A stretch of 64,000 nucleotides of DNA from Planomicrobium soli (lineage in GTDB: Bacteria; Bacillota; Bacilli; Bacillales_A; Planococcaceae), in assembly GCF_003014655.1 (NCBI RefSeq), contig NZ_PYAT01000003.1:299109-363108 (forward strand), written 5' to 3'. How positions within the stretch are numbered: the first letter of the stretch is position 1; each line of letters opens with the position of its first letter. Position numbers and translations under genes: made by a program. Of this stretch, positions 1 to 7,908 are shown in pieces. A model generated the notes under the pieces. That model did not search any database, had not been told where the DNA came from, and saw only the letters and a program-made list of their open reading frames with translations.

Positions 1-315
1 TACTAAAATTCCGATGATGGGGATGATGAATGGGCCGACAATCAACCCGATCGTGCTGCCCCACAGCCCCGCTTTGGAACCGCCAAACTTCTTCACCCCG
101 AAAGCATTGGCAGCTGCATCCGCGCCGAACAATAACACCAAAAACAAAATCTCAATCGTCCAGAACCACCATGGAAGATCTGCAAAGTTAAAAAACAAAC
201 CGTAGACGACAAATCCGCCAAATATGAACAATGCTGCAGGAATTATCGGATAGACAAGCCCGATAAATCCGATAACAAAACACAGTGCAATTAGCACCCA
301 AGCGATAACTTCCAT
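1..315 (-). CDS. DUF456 family membrane protein (YqgC-like), 3' end cut by window
   Basis: The first 105 codons of a minus-strand gene run off the left edge. The ATG at 313-315 follows a GGGAGG ribosome site at 8-nt spacing. The protein starts MEVIAWVLIALCF and has a hydrophobic, glycine- and proline-rich composition: one membrane helix at residues 5-25, another near 30-45, then IEILFLVLLFGADAAANAFG and GSKAGLWGSTIGLIVG. The last two stretches resemble the DUF456 family (B. subtilis YqgC). No biochemical function is established for that family that I can cite. In B. subtilis yqgC lies near yqgB (DUF1189) and ispG, which matches this neighbourhood. The C-terminus lies outside the window. Confidence 0.8.
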   Translation of the reverse strand, partial: MEVIAWVLIALCFVIGFIGLVYPIIPAALFIFGGFVVYGLFFNFADLPWWFWTIEILFLVLLFGADAAANAFGVKKFGGSKAGLWGSTIGLIVGPFIIPIIGILV

Positions 316-333
316 TCTAGTTTCCTCCCATAT

Positions 334-393
334 AAAAAAGCTCTCTTTCATCGTGCCTGACATTTTTGCAAATGTAAAGCGATGAAAGAGAGC
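334..393 (-). terminator. Rho-independent terminator of the Na/Pi cotransporter gene
   Basis: A perfect 14-bp stem (340-353 with 380-393, GCTCTCTTTCATCG and its complement) encloses a smaller CATTT/AAATG stem. On the minus strand it is followed by a run of T. It starts 30 nt past the stop of the transporter gene and ends just before the DUF456 ribosome site. Confidence 0.9.
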
Positions 394-423
394 GATTAAA
401 AGCCTGTTGTATGAAACTATGGG

Positions 424-2055
424 TTATGCACGGTTTCCTAGAATGGCTTCAGCGATATTGACAGAATGGTCGCCGATTCGTTCCAAGTTGCTGACGATAT
501 CGACAAAGACAATTCCTGCCTGAGCAGAACAAGCCCCTTCATTAACACGCATAATGTGTTTTTTGCGGAATTTACGTTCCATCTTATCGATCAAATCTTC
601 TTGCTGCGCTACTTCTCTCGCAACATCGTGGTCGCTCGTATCCAATGCATCGAGCGCTTTTTGAACCGTTTCAATCGTTAGTGTAAACATTTCTTCTAAA
701 TCAGCCATGGCTTCTGGTGTTAATTTCACTTTATTTTCTTCCTGGTAGTCAACCAGCTCAAGAATATTCTCGAAATGATCTCCGATCCGTTCGATATCAC
801 GTACAGTTTCCATCAATACTGTATGGCGTGAAGAATCTGCAGATGAAATGGATTCTGCTGAAATCAACACCAAGTATTCCGTTATCTTCTGGTCCAGGTT
901 ATTGATCGCCTGTTCCAGCTGATAGCCTGTCTCAGCATTTTTCTTGCTTTTCGTCAACAAGTACTGATAAGTTTCCTGAAGCCCTTGAACCGAGTAATTC
1001 CCCATCCGGATAATTTCCTCTTTTGCTTGTCCAAGCGCGATAGATGGCGCGGTATCAACAAAATGGACGTCCAAATGTTTTGGTGCAAATTCGATCGTCC
1101 GTTCTTCCCCTGGAATGAACTTGGTAACCAAGTATGCCCATGCCCCGATCAATGGGAATTGGATGATAGTGTTCGCAACGTTGAATGACCCATGGGCAAA
1201 TGCGATCTGCATTTTCGCTTCCAAATTAAGAAGGCCTGAAATCCACTCAATATACGCTGTGAATGGCACCAGGAGGATAAGGAAGACAACCGAGCCCAAA
1301 ACATTAAAGAGTACATGGACAGCAGCAGCACGGCGAGCGGTAATTGAAGCGCCAAGTGATGCTAAAACTGCAGTAATGGTTGTTCCGATGTTATCACCGA
1401 ATAAAACCGGAAGCGATGTTCCAAGATTCAAAACGCCTTCCGAGTAAAGGCCTTGTAAAATTGCAACAGTCGCACTCGAACTTTGTACAATCAAAGTAAA
1501 GACTGTTCCTACAAAAACGCCCAAAATAGGCAAATGGCTCAAGTTAACAGTCATATCAATGAATGCAGGCAATTCGCGCAAAGGTTTCATTCCGTCGCTC
1601 ATCAACTCTAAGCCGTAGAAAAGTCCCCCAAAGCCAAAGACAACCTGCCCCACATTTTGGATGCTATGTTTGCGGAAGAAAAAGATTAGTACTGTTCCTA
1701 GCGCAATGATCGGCAATGCATATTCGCCAACATCCAAGCCGATGATAAATGCGGTAACGGTAGTCCCGATGTTCGCTCCCATAATAACACCGATCGCCTG
1801 CCGCAATGTCATGAAGCCGGCGCTCACTAAACCGACAACAATAACTGTTGTTCCTGAGCTTGATTGAATTAAAATGGTAACTATAATACCAACAAGCACA
1901 CCCATGAACGGGTTGGTGGTAAAACGATCTAAAATTGCGCGAAGACGGTCGCCTGCAGCTTTCTGCAAGCCGTCCCCCATATATTTAATGGAAAAAAGAA
2001 ATATCCCTAGCCCTCCAAAGAAAGTAAAGAGAATTTCTTGCCAGTTAGTTTCCAT
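424..2055 (-). CDS. Na+/phosphate cotransporter family protein with C-terminal PhoU-like domain
   Basis: A 543-residue membrane protein of the Na/Pi cotransporter (NptA/YjbB-type) family. The N-terminal 330 residues hold two inverted-topology repeats, each with the family QSSS motif (residues 64-67 and 191-194) and a G(A/D)NIGTT motif (93-99 and 220-226). From about residue 345 the protein turns soluble and helical, like PhoU, with RIGDHFENI and RIGDHSVNI metal-binding-type repeats. Family knowledge: these proteins move inorganic phosphate with sodium, and the PhoU-like part is probably regulatory. The ATG at 2055 has only a distant GGGAG upstream, so the start is less certain than the frame. 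Candidate PhoP half-sites lie 58-105 bp upstream, which supports a phosphate role. Direction of transport (uptake or export) cannot be told from sequence. Confidence 0.9.
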   Translation of the reverse strand: METNWQEILFTFFGGLGIFLFSIKYMGDGLQKAAGDRLRAILDRFTTNPFMGVLVGIIVTILIQSSSGTTVIVVGLVSAGFMTLRQAIGVIMGANIGTTVTAFIIGLDVGEYALPIIALGTVLIFFFRKHSIQNVGQVVFGFGGLFYGLELMSDGMKPLRELPAFIDMTVNLSHLPILGVFVGTVFTLIVQSSSATVAILQGLYSEGVLNLGTSLPVLFGDNIGTTITAVLASLGASITARRAAAVHVLFNVLGSVVFLILLVPFTAYIEWISGLLNLEAKMQIAFAHGSFNVANTIIQFPLIGAWAYLVTKFIPGEERTIEFAPKHLDVHFVDTAPSIALGQAKEEIIRMGNYSVQGLQETYQYLLTKSKKNAETGYQLEQAINNLDQKITEYLVLISAESISSADSSRHTVLMETVRDIERIGDHFENILELVDYQEENKVKLTPEAMADLEEMFTLTIETVQKALDALDTSDHDVAREVAQQEDLIDKMERKFRKKHIMRVNEGACSAQAGIVFVDIVSNLERIGDHSVNIAEAILGNRA

Positions 2056-2098
2056 GTTGAAAAATCATCTCCCAATTCATTTTTAGCCCTACCTGCCT

Positions 2099-2160
2099 AT
2101 TATGCATTTTCCGTTAAGGTTTTGTGAAGCTTTTTCTTAAATATTTACAAAACCTTAACA
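2099..2160. promoter_or_regulatory. Candidate PhoP-box dyad between the Na/Pi transporter and DUF1189 genes
   Basis: A perfect 13-bp inverted repeat (2113-2125, 2147-2159; 21-nt spacer) carries hexamers close to the B. subtilis PhoP consensus TT(A/C/T)ACA at the usual 11-bp period. On the plus strand these are TTTACA, 5 nt, TTAACA. On the minus strand they are TTAAGA, 6 nt, TTCACA, 5 nt, TTAACG. A -10-like CATAAT (minus strand, 2099-2104) lies just downstream on the transporter side, so the boxes would fall at about -20 to -68, where PhoP boxes usually act. Assignment is by motif only. Confidence 0.5.
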
Positions 2161-2224
2161 ATCGAAAACAAAATTTGCATTTTGGCATGATACGATAAAG
2201 ATAAGAACTGAAAGGAAGATGGCT

Positions 2225-2743
2225 GTGAACTTATTTCAATTGTTTAAAGCAAGTTTAATGGAACCGAAAAAGCAAGCCGCTGTCCGCATACTCACTATCG
2301 GAAAAATTTTGCAGTATGTTTTTTTGTTTGTGCTGCTTATGACGCTTGTGTCGTTTGTCGAGCTGGCATTCGGGTTGGGTGATGTTACAAACAATATGGA
2401 TGGGCTGCTGCAGTATATAGAGGAGATCAAGTGGCTGTTATATCCCTTTGCTTTAGTGTTTTTATTTGTCACTACTACAATCTATCATTTTGTGAAAATC
2501 AGTTTTTTTGCATTCGTCGCTCTCGGTATACTGAATTTCAAAAAACGCAGAGGTGAATACCGGCATGTGTGGCGGACTGCAGCGCTTAGTGTAACTTTAC
2601 CGACTTTAATATCATTTGCGGCGAGTTTTTTTACAACAAGTTTTTGGATAACTGCAGCAGCAAGTTTATTGACGGTTGTGTATTTGTATTTGGCAATTGG
2701 CTATTACCCAAAAATGCCTTCTGCACAAAAGAAGAACGCTTAA
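2225..2743 (+). CDS. DUF1189 family membrane protein (YqgB-like)
   Basis: A 172-residue protein that begins NLFQLFKASLMEP after its start codon and has four or five hydrophobic segments: about 25-45, 75-105, 118-140 and 142-160 in this numbering. This is the pattern of the DUF1189 family (B. subtilis YqgB), whose function I do not know. I place the start at the GTG at 2225 rather than the in-frame ATG at 2219. The AAAGGAAG ribosome site ends at 2218, touching that ATG but lying 6 nt from the GTG. The gene is divergent from the Na/Pi transporter and shares the putative PhoP-box region. ispG follows on the same strand 133 bp downstream. Confidence 0.75.
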   Translation: MNLFQLFKASLMEPKKQAAVRILTIGKILQYVFLFVLLMTLVSFVELAFGLGDVTNNMDGLLQYIEEIKWLLYPFALVFLFVTTTIYHFVKISFFAFVALGILNFKKRRGEYRHVWRTAALSVTLPTLISFAASFFTTSFWITAAASLLTVVYLYLAIGYYPKMPSAQKKNA

Positions 2744-2876
2744 TCGTCTTTCTTGTCTTTTCTAACGGTAGACTGCTAAAATGGCTATAGGTATTGGAAA
2801 GCACTAGAGGCAAAAGCAAGTTGAAGAAACGTGGAACTGGCGATTTTGGCCATTCCCCCAAAAGGAGAGAAATTTA

Positions 2877-4004
2877 ATGAGTGAAGTACTTCACCGTACA
2901 AAAACACGCCCCGTTAAAGTTGGAGATCTGACAATCGGTGGCAGCAATGAATTATTCATTCAAAGTATGGCAACAACAAAAACCCATGATGTGGAAGCGA
3001 CTGTAGCTGAGATCCTCCGTTTGGAAGAAGCAGGTTGCCAGATTGTCCGTGTGGCATGCCCGGATGAGCGAGCAGCTTATTCAATCGGCGAAATCAAAAA
3101 GCGCATCAATATCCCTCTTGTTGTTGATATTCATTTCGATTACAAATTAGCATTAATCGCAATTGAACAAGGCGCAGACAAAATCCGCATCAATCCCGGC
3201 AATATCGGACGCCGCGAAAAAGTGGAAGCTGTCGTCAATGCTGCGAAGGCAAAAGGCATCCCGATCCGCATCGGCGTTAATGCCGGTTCGCTGGAACGCA
3301 AGATTCTGGAAAAGTACGGTTATCCTACTGCAGACGGCATGGTCGAAAGTGCGTTGCACCATATTAAGATTTTAGAAGACTTGGATTTCCATGATATTAT
3401 CGTTTCCATGAAAGCATCGGATGTCGGCTTGGCGATCGAAGCTTATGAAAAAGCTTCTAAAGCATTCGACTATCCCCTTCACTTGGGGATTACGGAATCC
3501 GGTACGCTTTACTCAGGAACGATAAAGAGTTCAGCAGGCATTGGCGCCTTGCTGGCAAAAGGCATCGGTAACACACTCCGCATTTCGTTGAGCGCAGATC
3601 CTGTTGAAGAAGTAAAAGTTGCACGCGAATTATTGAAAGTGTTCGGTCTATCCTCTAATGCAGCAACTTTGATTTCTTGCCCAACTTGCGGACGCATTGA
3701 AATCGATCTGATTTCCATTGCCAATGAAGTGGAAGAATACATTTCTCATATCAAAGCACCAATCAAGGTGGCAGTGCTTGGGTGCGCAGTGAACGGTCCT
3801 GGTGAAGCACGTGAAGCTGATATCGGCATCGCTGGCGCACGCGGAGAAGGTCTTCTGTTCATGCATGGCAAGACAGTGCGTAAAGTGCCTGAAGAAACTA
3901 TGGTTGAAGAATTGAAAGTGGAAATCGATAAAATCGCCAAAGAATATTTTGAAAAACAAGCAGCTGAAAAAGCTGAAAAAGAAGCGCTTGAACAACAAGT
4001 ATAA
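2877..4004 (+). CDS. ispG: 4-hydroxy-3-methylbut-2-enyl diphosphate synthase (flavodoxin-dependent), IspG
   Basis: Catalyses the penultimate step of the MEP isoprenoid pathway, converting MEcPP to HMBPP with a [4Fe-4S] cluster. The 375-residue length fits bacterial IspG of the short (non-insert) type. The N-terminal TIM-barrel part shows [14 protein letters not shown] and RINPGNIG. The three cluster cysteines are C268 and C271 (CPTCGR) and C303 (CAVNGPGE), followed by the conserved glutamate. The last 25 residues are an Ala/Glu/Lys-rich tail. Start ATG at 2877 follows AAAGGAGAG. A 5'-nucleotidase-like gene follows after 12 nt, so the two are probably cotranscribed. ispH, the next enzyme of the pathway, is 5 kb away in the same window. 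Confidence 0.97.
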   Translation: MSEVLHRTKTRPVKVGDLTIGGSNELFIQSMATTKTHDVEATVAEILRLEEAGCQIVRVACPDERAAYSIGEIKKRINIPLVVDIHFDYKLALIAIEQGADKIRINPGNIGRREKVEAVVNAAKAKGIPIRIGVNAGSLERKILEKYGYPTADGMVESALHHIKILEDLDFHDIIVSMKASDVGLAIEAYEKASKAFDYPLHLGITESGTLYSGTIKSSAGIGALLAKGIGNTLRISLSADPVEEVKVARELLKVFGLSSNAATLISCPTCGRIEIDLISIANEVEEYISHIKAPIKVAVLGCAVNGPGEAREADIGIAGARGEGLLFMHGKTVRKVPEETMVEELKVEIDKIAKEYFEKQAAEKAEKEALEQQV

Positions 4005-4016
4005 GGTTGTGAAACT

Positions 4017-4595
4017 ATGAAATACCGTTTTGGCATCGATATCGACGGAACCGTGACATGTCCGACGTCCCTTATTCCGCATATCAATGAAGCGTTCAAC
4101 AGCCAATTGACTTTGGATGATATCAAAGAATACGATTTGACGGCAGCTCTTCCCCATTTGGAGCCGAATGAGTTTTACAATTGGTTCCGCGGAGCAGAGC
4201 CAAAAATCTATGCTGCTTCACCTGTTTCCGAAAACGCCAAAAGAATTTTGAATGACTGGAAAAACCGCTATGAACTGTATTATATCTCAGCACGCGGCCC
4301 TCAAGTGCGGGACGTGACGTTTGATTGGTTCGCGGAACATGCGATCGCCTATGATCATATCGAATTGATCGGTACGCATAAAAAGATCCAAGCTGCTAAA
4401 AATCACAAAGTCGATTTATTTTTTGAAGACAAGCACGATAACGCTGTGGAAATTTCAGAAGAACTCGACATCCCTGTTTTGCTGTTCGATACTCCTTATA
4501 ATCGCCAGCCGATTCCAAAAAACGTGATTCGCGTTTACAATTGGCTCGAAGCTGACGAGTTCGTGAAAAGAGAGTTTTCTAACGTAGGTGTATAA
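4017..4595 (+). CDS. Putative 5'(3')-deoxyribonucleotidase-like HAD protein (YqfW-like)
   Basis: A 192-residue protein starting with the HAD nucleophile motif DIDGTVT (residues 8-14). A second motif YYISARG (about residue 88-94) supplies the Ser/Thr-type position, and FFEDKHDNAVEI (about 140) supplies the acidic motif. The architecture matches the NT5C/YqfW group of soluble nucleotidase-like phosphatases. The substrate is not known from sequence. It sits 12 nt after ispG and ends at a strong terminator, so it is likely the last gene of the ispG transcript. The same pairing with ispG (yqfY-yqfW region) occurs in B. subtilis. Confidence 0.8.
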   Translation: MKYRFGIDIDGTVTCPTSLIPHINEAFNSQLTLDDIKEYDLTAALPHLEPNEFYNWFRGAEPKIYAASPVSENAKRILNDWKNRYELYYISARGPQVRDVTFDWFAEHAIAYDHIELIGTHKKIQAAKNHKVDLFFEDKHDNAVEISEELDIPVLLFDTPYNRQPIPKNVIRVYNWLEADEFVKREFSNVGV

Positions 4596-4596
4596 G

Positions 4597-4630
4597 AAAA
4601 GCCACTGCAGATCTGCAGTGGCTTTCTTTT
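4597..4630 (+). terminator. Terminator of the ispG transcript
   Basis: An AAGCCACTGCAGATCTGCAGTGGCTT palindrome, given here only by position (about 4599-4624), is followed by TTCTTTT. It begins right after the stop codon of the nucleotidase gene. Confidence 0.9.
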
Positions 4631-4661
4631 GAATTTCATTTACGGATCTGTATCAAATTGG

Positions 4662-4698
4662 AAAAACGAAAGCGGAGAAATCCCGCTTTCGTTTTTTT
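4662..4698. terminator. Bidirectional terminator between the nucleotidase gene and zur
   Basis: Stem AAAACGAAAGCGG/CCGCTTTCGTTTT with a short AGAAAT loop. T runs follow on both strands. On the minus strand it overlaps the TAA stop of zur (4697-4699), so it ends the znuCB-zur transcript. Confidence 0.88.
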
Positions 4699-5107
4699 AT
4701 TGGCAATCAGGGCATTTGCCGTAGATTTCAAATTTGTGGTTGGCGATTTGGTAGGCCGGCAAAGCTGCACCAAGCAAGTCCATTGGACAAAGCGGCACTT
4801 CTTTGATCTTTCCGCAATCAAGGCAAATAAAATGATGGTGGTGATGGTCACTCTCGCATTGCATACGGAAATGGCGTTCACCAGATAACTCGGTTTCTTC
4901 TAAAATACCAAGAGAAACAAAAGTCGCAAGATTGCGGTAAACCGTATCATAACTCATGCTTGGATAATCTTTCTGCATTACATCAAGCAAATCGCGGGCA
5001 GTTAAATACCGGTCATCTTCTGAAAAAAGCTCCAGGATTTGCTGGCGTTTTGACGTTTCTTTAAACCCGTTCTCTTTCAAAATCTCCCAAGCTTTAGGCA
5101 GATTCAT
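4697..5107 (-). CDS. zur: Zinc-responsive Fur-family repressor Zur
   Basis: A 136-residue metalloregulator with an N-terminal winged helix (TSKRQQIL, YDTVYRNLATF) and a C-terminal dimer domain. The structural zinc cysteines are C95, C98 (CLDC) and C132, C135 (CPDC), and a run of five histidines lies at 88-92. Fur paralogues differ little in motifs; the assignment to Zur rather than Fur or PerR comes mainly from its place at the end of a zinc ABC transporter operon and from a Zur-type operator in front of that operon. Family knowledge: zinc-bound Zur represses zinc uptake genes. It overlaps znuB by 4 nt (ATGA), which points to translational coupling and to autoregulation through the operon promoter. 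Confidence 0.9.
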   Translation of the reverse strand: MNLPKAWEILKENGFKETSKRQQILELFSEDDRYLTARDLLDVMQKDYPSMSYDTVYRNLATFVSLGILEETELSGERHFRMQCESDHHHHHFICLDCGKIKEVPLCPMDLLGAALPAYQIANHKFEIYGKCPDCQ

Positions 5108-5958
5108 GCGACGGCCCCCTTTTTCATGGAAACTGTAATTTTTTTAAAGCCAATGACAAGCAACAGCAGAAAAATCGAAGTGACAACAATGGTTCCGCCC
5201 GGAGCCAGGTTAAAGTAAAAAGCAGTTATGAGTCCAGTAAGAACGGAAATTTCGCCAAAGATGACCGACCATAGAATTGTCCCTTTGAAACTTTTGCCCA
5301 TTCGCATTGCAGCAGCTACCGGTATTGTCATAAGCGATGACACTAAAAGGATTCCGACGATGCGCATTGAACCTGCAATAACGAGTGCAGTGACAATCAT
5401 AAATAGAAAATGGATCCATTTAGCCGGCAGCCCTGAAGCTTTTGCATATTCATCATCGAAAGATAAGACAAACAACTCCTTGAAAAACACGCTGATAAAG
5501 AGCAGAACGATGACAGCAATCCCGATAACAATGCCCAGGTCTCCTCTGCTGACAGCTGATACGGAGCCGAAGAGATAGCCGAACAGATCAGCGGAAAAGC
5601 CTTGTGCCAGTGAGATAAAAATGGCACCAAAGCCGATGCCGGCCGATAAGATGATAGGAATGGCGAGTTCTTCGTAATGCTTGTACAAACTTCTCAACCG
5701 TTCAATGAGCACCGAACCTGCAACCGAGGCCGCAATTCCAAGGAACAAGGGATTTAGCAAAGCAAACGCTGCGACGCTTTGGCTCAAATACAGGCTTCCT
5801 GCAATACCCGCCAAGGTTACATGGCTCAATGCATCTGCTATCAGCGATAGCCGCCGTACAACGATGAAGACACCGAGAAGCGGCGCTATAATACCGATAA
5901 TGAGACCGGCCGCAAAGGCGTTCTGTAGAAATGCATAAGAAAAAATAGCTTCAATCAT
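5104..5958 (-). CDS. znuB: Zinc ABC transporter, membrane permease
   Basis: A 284-residue ABC-3 family permease with eight or nine hydrophobic helices. It shows the family stretches LLGVFIVVRRLSLIADALSHV (cited by start, near residue 37) and GILLVSSLMTIPVAAA (near 218). Family knowledge: it forms the membrane channel of a zinc or manganese importer with the ATPase ZnuC and a lipoprotein receptor. The ORF is open 23 codons further upstream, but I start it at the ATG at 5958, which overlaps the end of znuC by 8 nt and gives the usual MIEAIFSYAFLQNA N-terminus. The metal is inferred as zinc from the adjacent zur. No substrate-binding protein gene is next to it in this window. Confidence 0.9.
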   Translation of the reverse strand: MIEAIFSYAFLQNAFAAGLIIGIIAPLLGVFIVVRRLSLIADALSHVTLAGIAGSLYLSQSVAAFALLNPLFLGIAASVAGSVLIERLRSLYKHYEELAIPIILSAGIGFGAIFISLAQGFSADLFGYLFGSVSAVSRGDLGIVIGIAVIVLLFISVFFKELFVLSFDDEYAKASGLPAKWIHFLFMIVTALVIAGSMRIVGILLVSSLMTIPVAAAMRMGKSFKGTILWSVIFGEISVLTGLITAFYFNLAPGGTIVVTSIFLLLLVIGFKKITVSMKKGAVA

Positions 5959-6724
5959 GGCTGTGGCTTCCTCCGATATGGTGAATTTTCCGGACAGAAT
6001 GGCCATACCAAGCTTCCCGTTGTTCATCGCTCATTGTGTGAAGCTGGTTTTTAAATCCGTGGAAATGGATGGTCTGGTTCAAGCAGGCAACATGCGTTAT
6101 CCGATCTGTTACCGTATCGACGTCATGCGTAACCAATACTAGCGTAATATCTTTGTCGCGATTTAAAGAAGCTAACATATTATAGAAAGACTGGACATTT
6201 CGGTGGTCAATGCCGACAGTCGGCTCATCTAAAATCAGCACTTTAGGCTGAGCGACAAGCGCCCGCGCAATAAAAACCCGCTGCTGCTGCCCTCCGGAAA
6301 GTTCGTTCATGCGGTTGTCCAAGAACGCTTCCATCCCAACCGCCTCAAGCGCTTCTTTCACATTCGCTTTTGCGGTTTTCGGCAAACGGCGGAACAGGCC
6401 GGTTTTTTTCACCAGCCCTCCTGCCACTACTTCTTCTACAGTAGCCGGAAAACCGGAATTGAACGAATTGGATTTCTGGGAAACATAGCCGATCCATTCC
6501 CGTTTCTTGAAGTTTTTTGCATCTACTCCGAACAACCGGATTTCTCCTTTTGTCGGTTTGATCAGACCCAGCATAATTTTAAGCAGCGTCGATTTCCCTG
6601 AACCATTGGGTCCAAGAATCGCTAGAAAGTCGCCTTCTTCCACTGCCAACGAAATATTTTCCAAAGCTTTTGTTTGTTCATATTCAAAACTGATGTTATC
6701 AATATCAATCAATGGCGCATTCAT
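5951..6724 (-). CDS. znuC: Zinc ABC transporter, ATP-binding protein
   Basis: A 257-residue ATPase with Walker A GPNGSGKST (38-46), signature LSGGQQQR (142-149), Walker B LILDEP (163-168) and switch His200 in VTHD. It powers metal import through ZnuB. The C-terminus ends HSVRKIHHIGGSHSHD; the histidine-rich tail is typical of zinc-related ATPases and may bind the metal. It is the first gene of the znuC-znuB-zur operon. GAGGCGG lies 5 nt before the ATG. A SigA promoter with an overlapping Zur-type operator lies about 20-75 bp upstream. Confidence 0.93.
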   Translation of the reverse strand: MNAPLIDIDNISFEYEQTKALENISLAVEEGDFLAILGPNGSGKSTLLKIMLGLIKPTKGEIRLFGVDAKNFKKREWIGYVSQKSNSFNSGFPATVEEVVAGGLVKKTGLFRRLPKTAKANVKEALEAVGMEAFLDNRMNELSGGQQQRVFIARALVAQPKVLILDEPTVGIDHRNVQSFYNMLASLNRDKDITLVLVTHDVDTVTDRITHVACLNQTIHFHGFKNQLHTMSDEQREAWYGHSVRKIHHIGGSHSHD

Positions 6725-6741
6725 CGTGCCGCCTCTTTTCT

Positions 6742-6801
6742 AATTAAGAATCATTACGATTTACATTAGAAAAGTATAAGCGAGTTAGCGTCTAAAGTAA
6801 A
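6742..6801 (-). promoter_or_regulatory. znuC promoter with Zur-type operator
   Basis: On the minus strand: -35 TTTACT (6796-6801), 17-nt spacer, -10 TATACT (6773-6778). The start-site region is covered by TCGTAAT-G-ATTCTTA (6745-6759). The left half is a perfect match to the 7-1-7 Zur consensus TCGTAATNATTACGA; the right half matches 4 of 7. The site would block transcription start, as expected for repression in zinc-replete cells. Identification is by motif and context. Confidence 0.65.
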
Positions 6802-6813
6802 TAGATAGCACTT

Positions 6814-6848
6814 AAAAAACTCTCTATTAATATAGAAGAGTTTTTTTG
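6814..6848. terminator. Terminator-like hairpin between nfo and znuC
   Basis: AAAACTCT.CTAT / ATAG.AAGAGTTTTTTT, with one bulged base, has A and T runs on either side so it could act in both directions. It lies between the nfo 3' end and the znuC promoter. The remaining sequence from 6849 to 6988 shows no gene. Confidence 0.55.
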
Positions 6849-6988
6849 CCTGAAAGAAATCCCCAGCAACTTTTATTTCGCTTTTGACCGGTTTTCTCAT
6901 CCGATTTGTCCGTCATTCCCTAGAAGAAGTTAGCAGGTTTCAACGTTCTAGCAAAGCAATTGCCTTGGCTTTTGAAGAAACAAAATAT

Positions 6989-7018
6989 AAAAAACCCCTC
7001 TATTAAAGAGGAGTTTTT
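6989..7018 (-). terminator. Terminator overlapping the 3' end of nfo
   Basis: AAAACTCCTC, TTTAATA loop, GAGGGGTTTT on the minus strand, followed by T. The nfo stop codon (7003-7005) lies in the loop, so the stem 5' arm is also the last codons of nfo. Confidence 0.85.
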
Positions 7019-7896
7019 AATTCTTCGATTATGCCAGGCGTGAACACCCCGGATTTGAACATTTCAATTTCGAAGGCGTATGGCGGCTTTTTGTTTTTCG
7101 GGTCTAATCCGACATACGGAGTTTCCAAGATTTTCGGAACATGCATCAAGTCCGGATGATGGACAATGCCATGCAACGCATTAAAGCCGATTTCACCAAA
7201 ACCAATGTTTTCATGGCGGTCTTTTCCAGCGCCGCGGACATTTTTGCTGTCGTTGATGTGAAGAACCTGCAAGCGGTCAACACCCACAATTCGGTCAAAT
7301 TCTTCCAGAACACCGTTAAAGTCTTCTTTTATGTTATAACCGGCATCATGCGTATGGCATGTATCGAAACAAACGGATAAACGTTCATTATGGGTTACCC
7401 CATTTATGATTGCCGCGATTTCTTCAAAATTCCGGCCGATTTCCGTTCCTTTTCCGGCCATTGTCTCAAGCGCAATATTGACAGGATAATTCTGCGTCAG
7501 CACTTCGTTCAATCCCTCAATGATCTTGTTGGTGCCCGCCTCTACGCCCGCCCCGACATGTGCCCCTGGATGCAATACTATTTGCGTAGCTCCAAGCGCT
7601 GCCGTTCGTTCAATTTCCTTTTGCAGAAATTCAACAGCCAGCTCAAACGTTTCCGGTTTGACGGTATTGGCCAAATTAATGATATATGGTGCATGGACGA
7701 CAATGTTTGACAGGTTGTTCGCTGCCATATGTGCCTTTCCTGCTTCCATATTCAGTTCTTCGATCGGTTTGCGGCGAGTATTTTGTGGTGCACCTGTATA
7801 GATCATGAACGTCGAAGAGCCGTACGAGGCGGCTTCTTCACTTGCTGCAAGCAGCATTTTCTTTCCGCTCATGGAAACATGCGATCCTAGTAACAT
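7003..7896 (-). CDS. nfo: Deoxyribonuclease IV (apurinic/apyrimidinic endonuclease)
   Basis: A 297-residue AP endonuclease of the EndoIV family (B. subtilis YqfS). It cuts 5' to abasic sites in base excision repair using a trinuclear zinc centre. Conserved metal-binding stretches visible are [11 protein letters not shown] (His near 68), VLHPGAHVG (His near 107), ALETMAG (Glu near 143), [12 protein letters not shown] (Asp, His near 177-180) and HINDSK (near 214). The length matches the family. It starts 12 nt after cshB ends, so cshB and nfo are one transcription unit, as in B. subtilis (yqfR-yqfS). A terminator hairpin is built from its last codons. Confidence 0.96.
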   Translation of the reverse strand: MLLGSHVSMSGKKMLLAASEEAASYGSSTFMIYTGAPQNTRRKPIEELNMEAGKAHMAANNLSNIVVHAPYIINLANTVKPETFELAVEFLQKEIERTAALGATQIVLHPGAHVGAGVEAGTNKIIEGLNEVLTQNYPVNIALETMAGKGTEIGRNFEEIAAIINGVTHNERLSVCFDTCHTHDAGYNIKEDFNGVLEEFDRIVGVDRLQVLHINDSKNVRGAGKDRHENIGFGEIGFNALHGIVHHPDLMHVPKILETPYVGLDPKNKKPPYAFEIEMFKSGVFTPGIIEELKTPL

Positions 7897-7908
7897 GAGA
7901 AAATCCCC

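Noticed and set aside
3648..4157. Long minus-strand frame (169 codons) across ispG
   Set aside because: It is antisense to ispG and the nucleotidase gene, with Phe/Cys/His-rich composition of a shadow frame and no ribosome site.
4697..5107. Assignment of the Fur-family gene to Fur or PerR
   Set aside because: Context (znuCB operon and a TCGTAAT-type operator) favours Zur, although motifs alone do not decide.
6849..6988. Small gene or RNA between znuC and nfo
   Set aside because: No open frame with a ribosome site and no clear structured RNA beyond the two flanking terminators.
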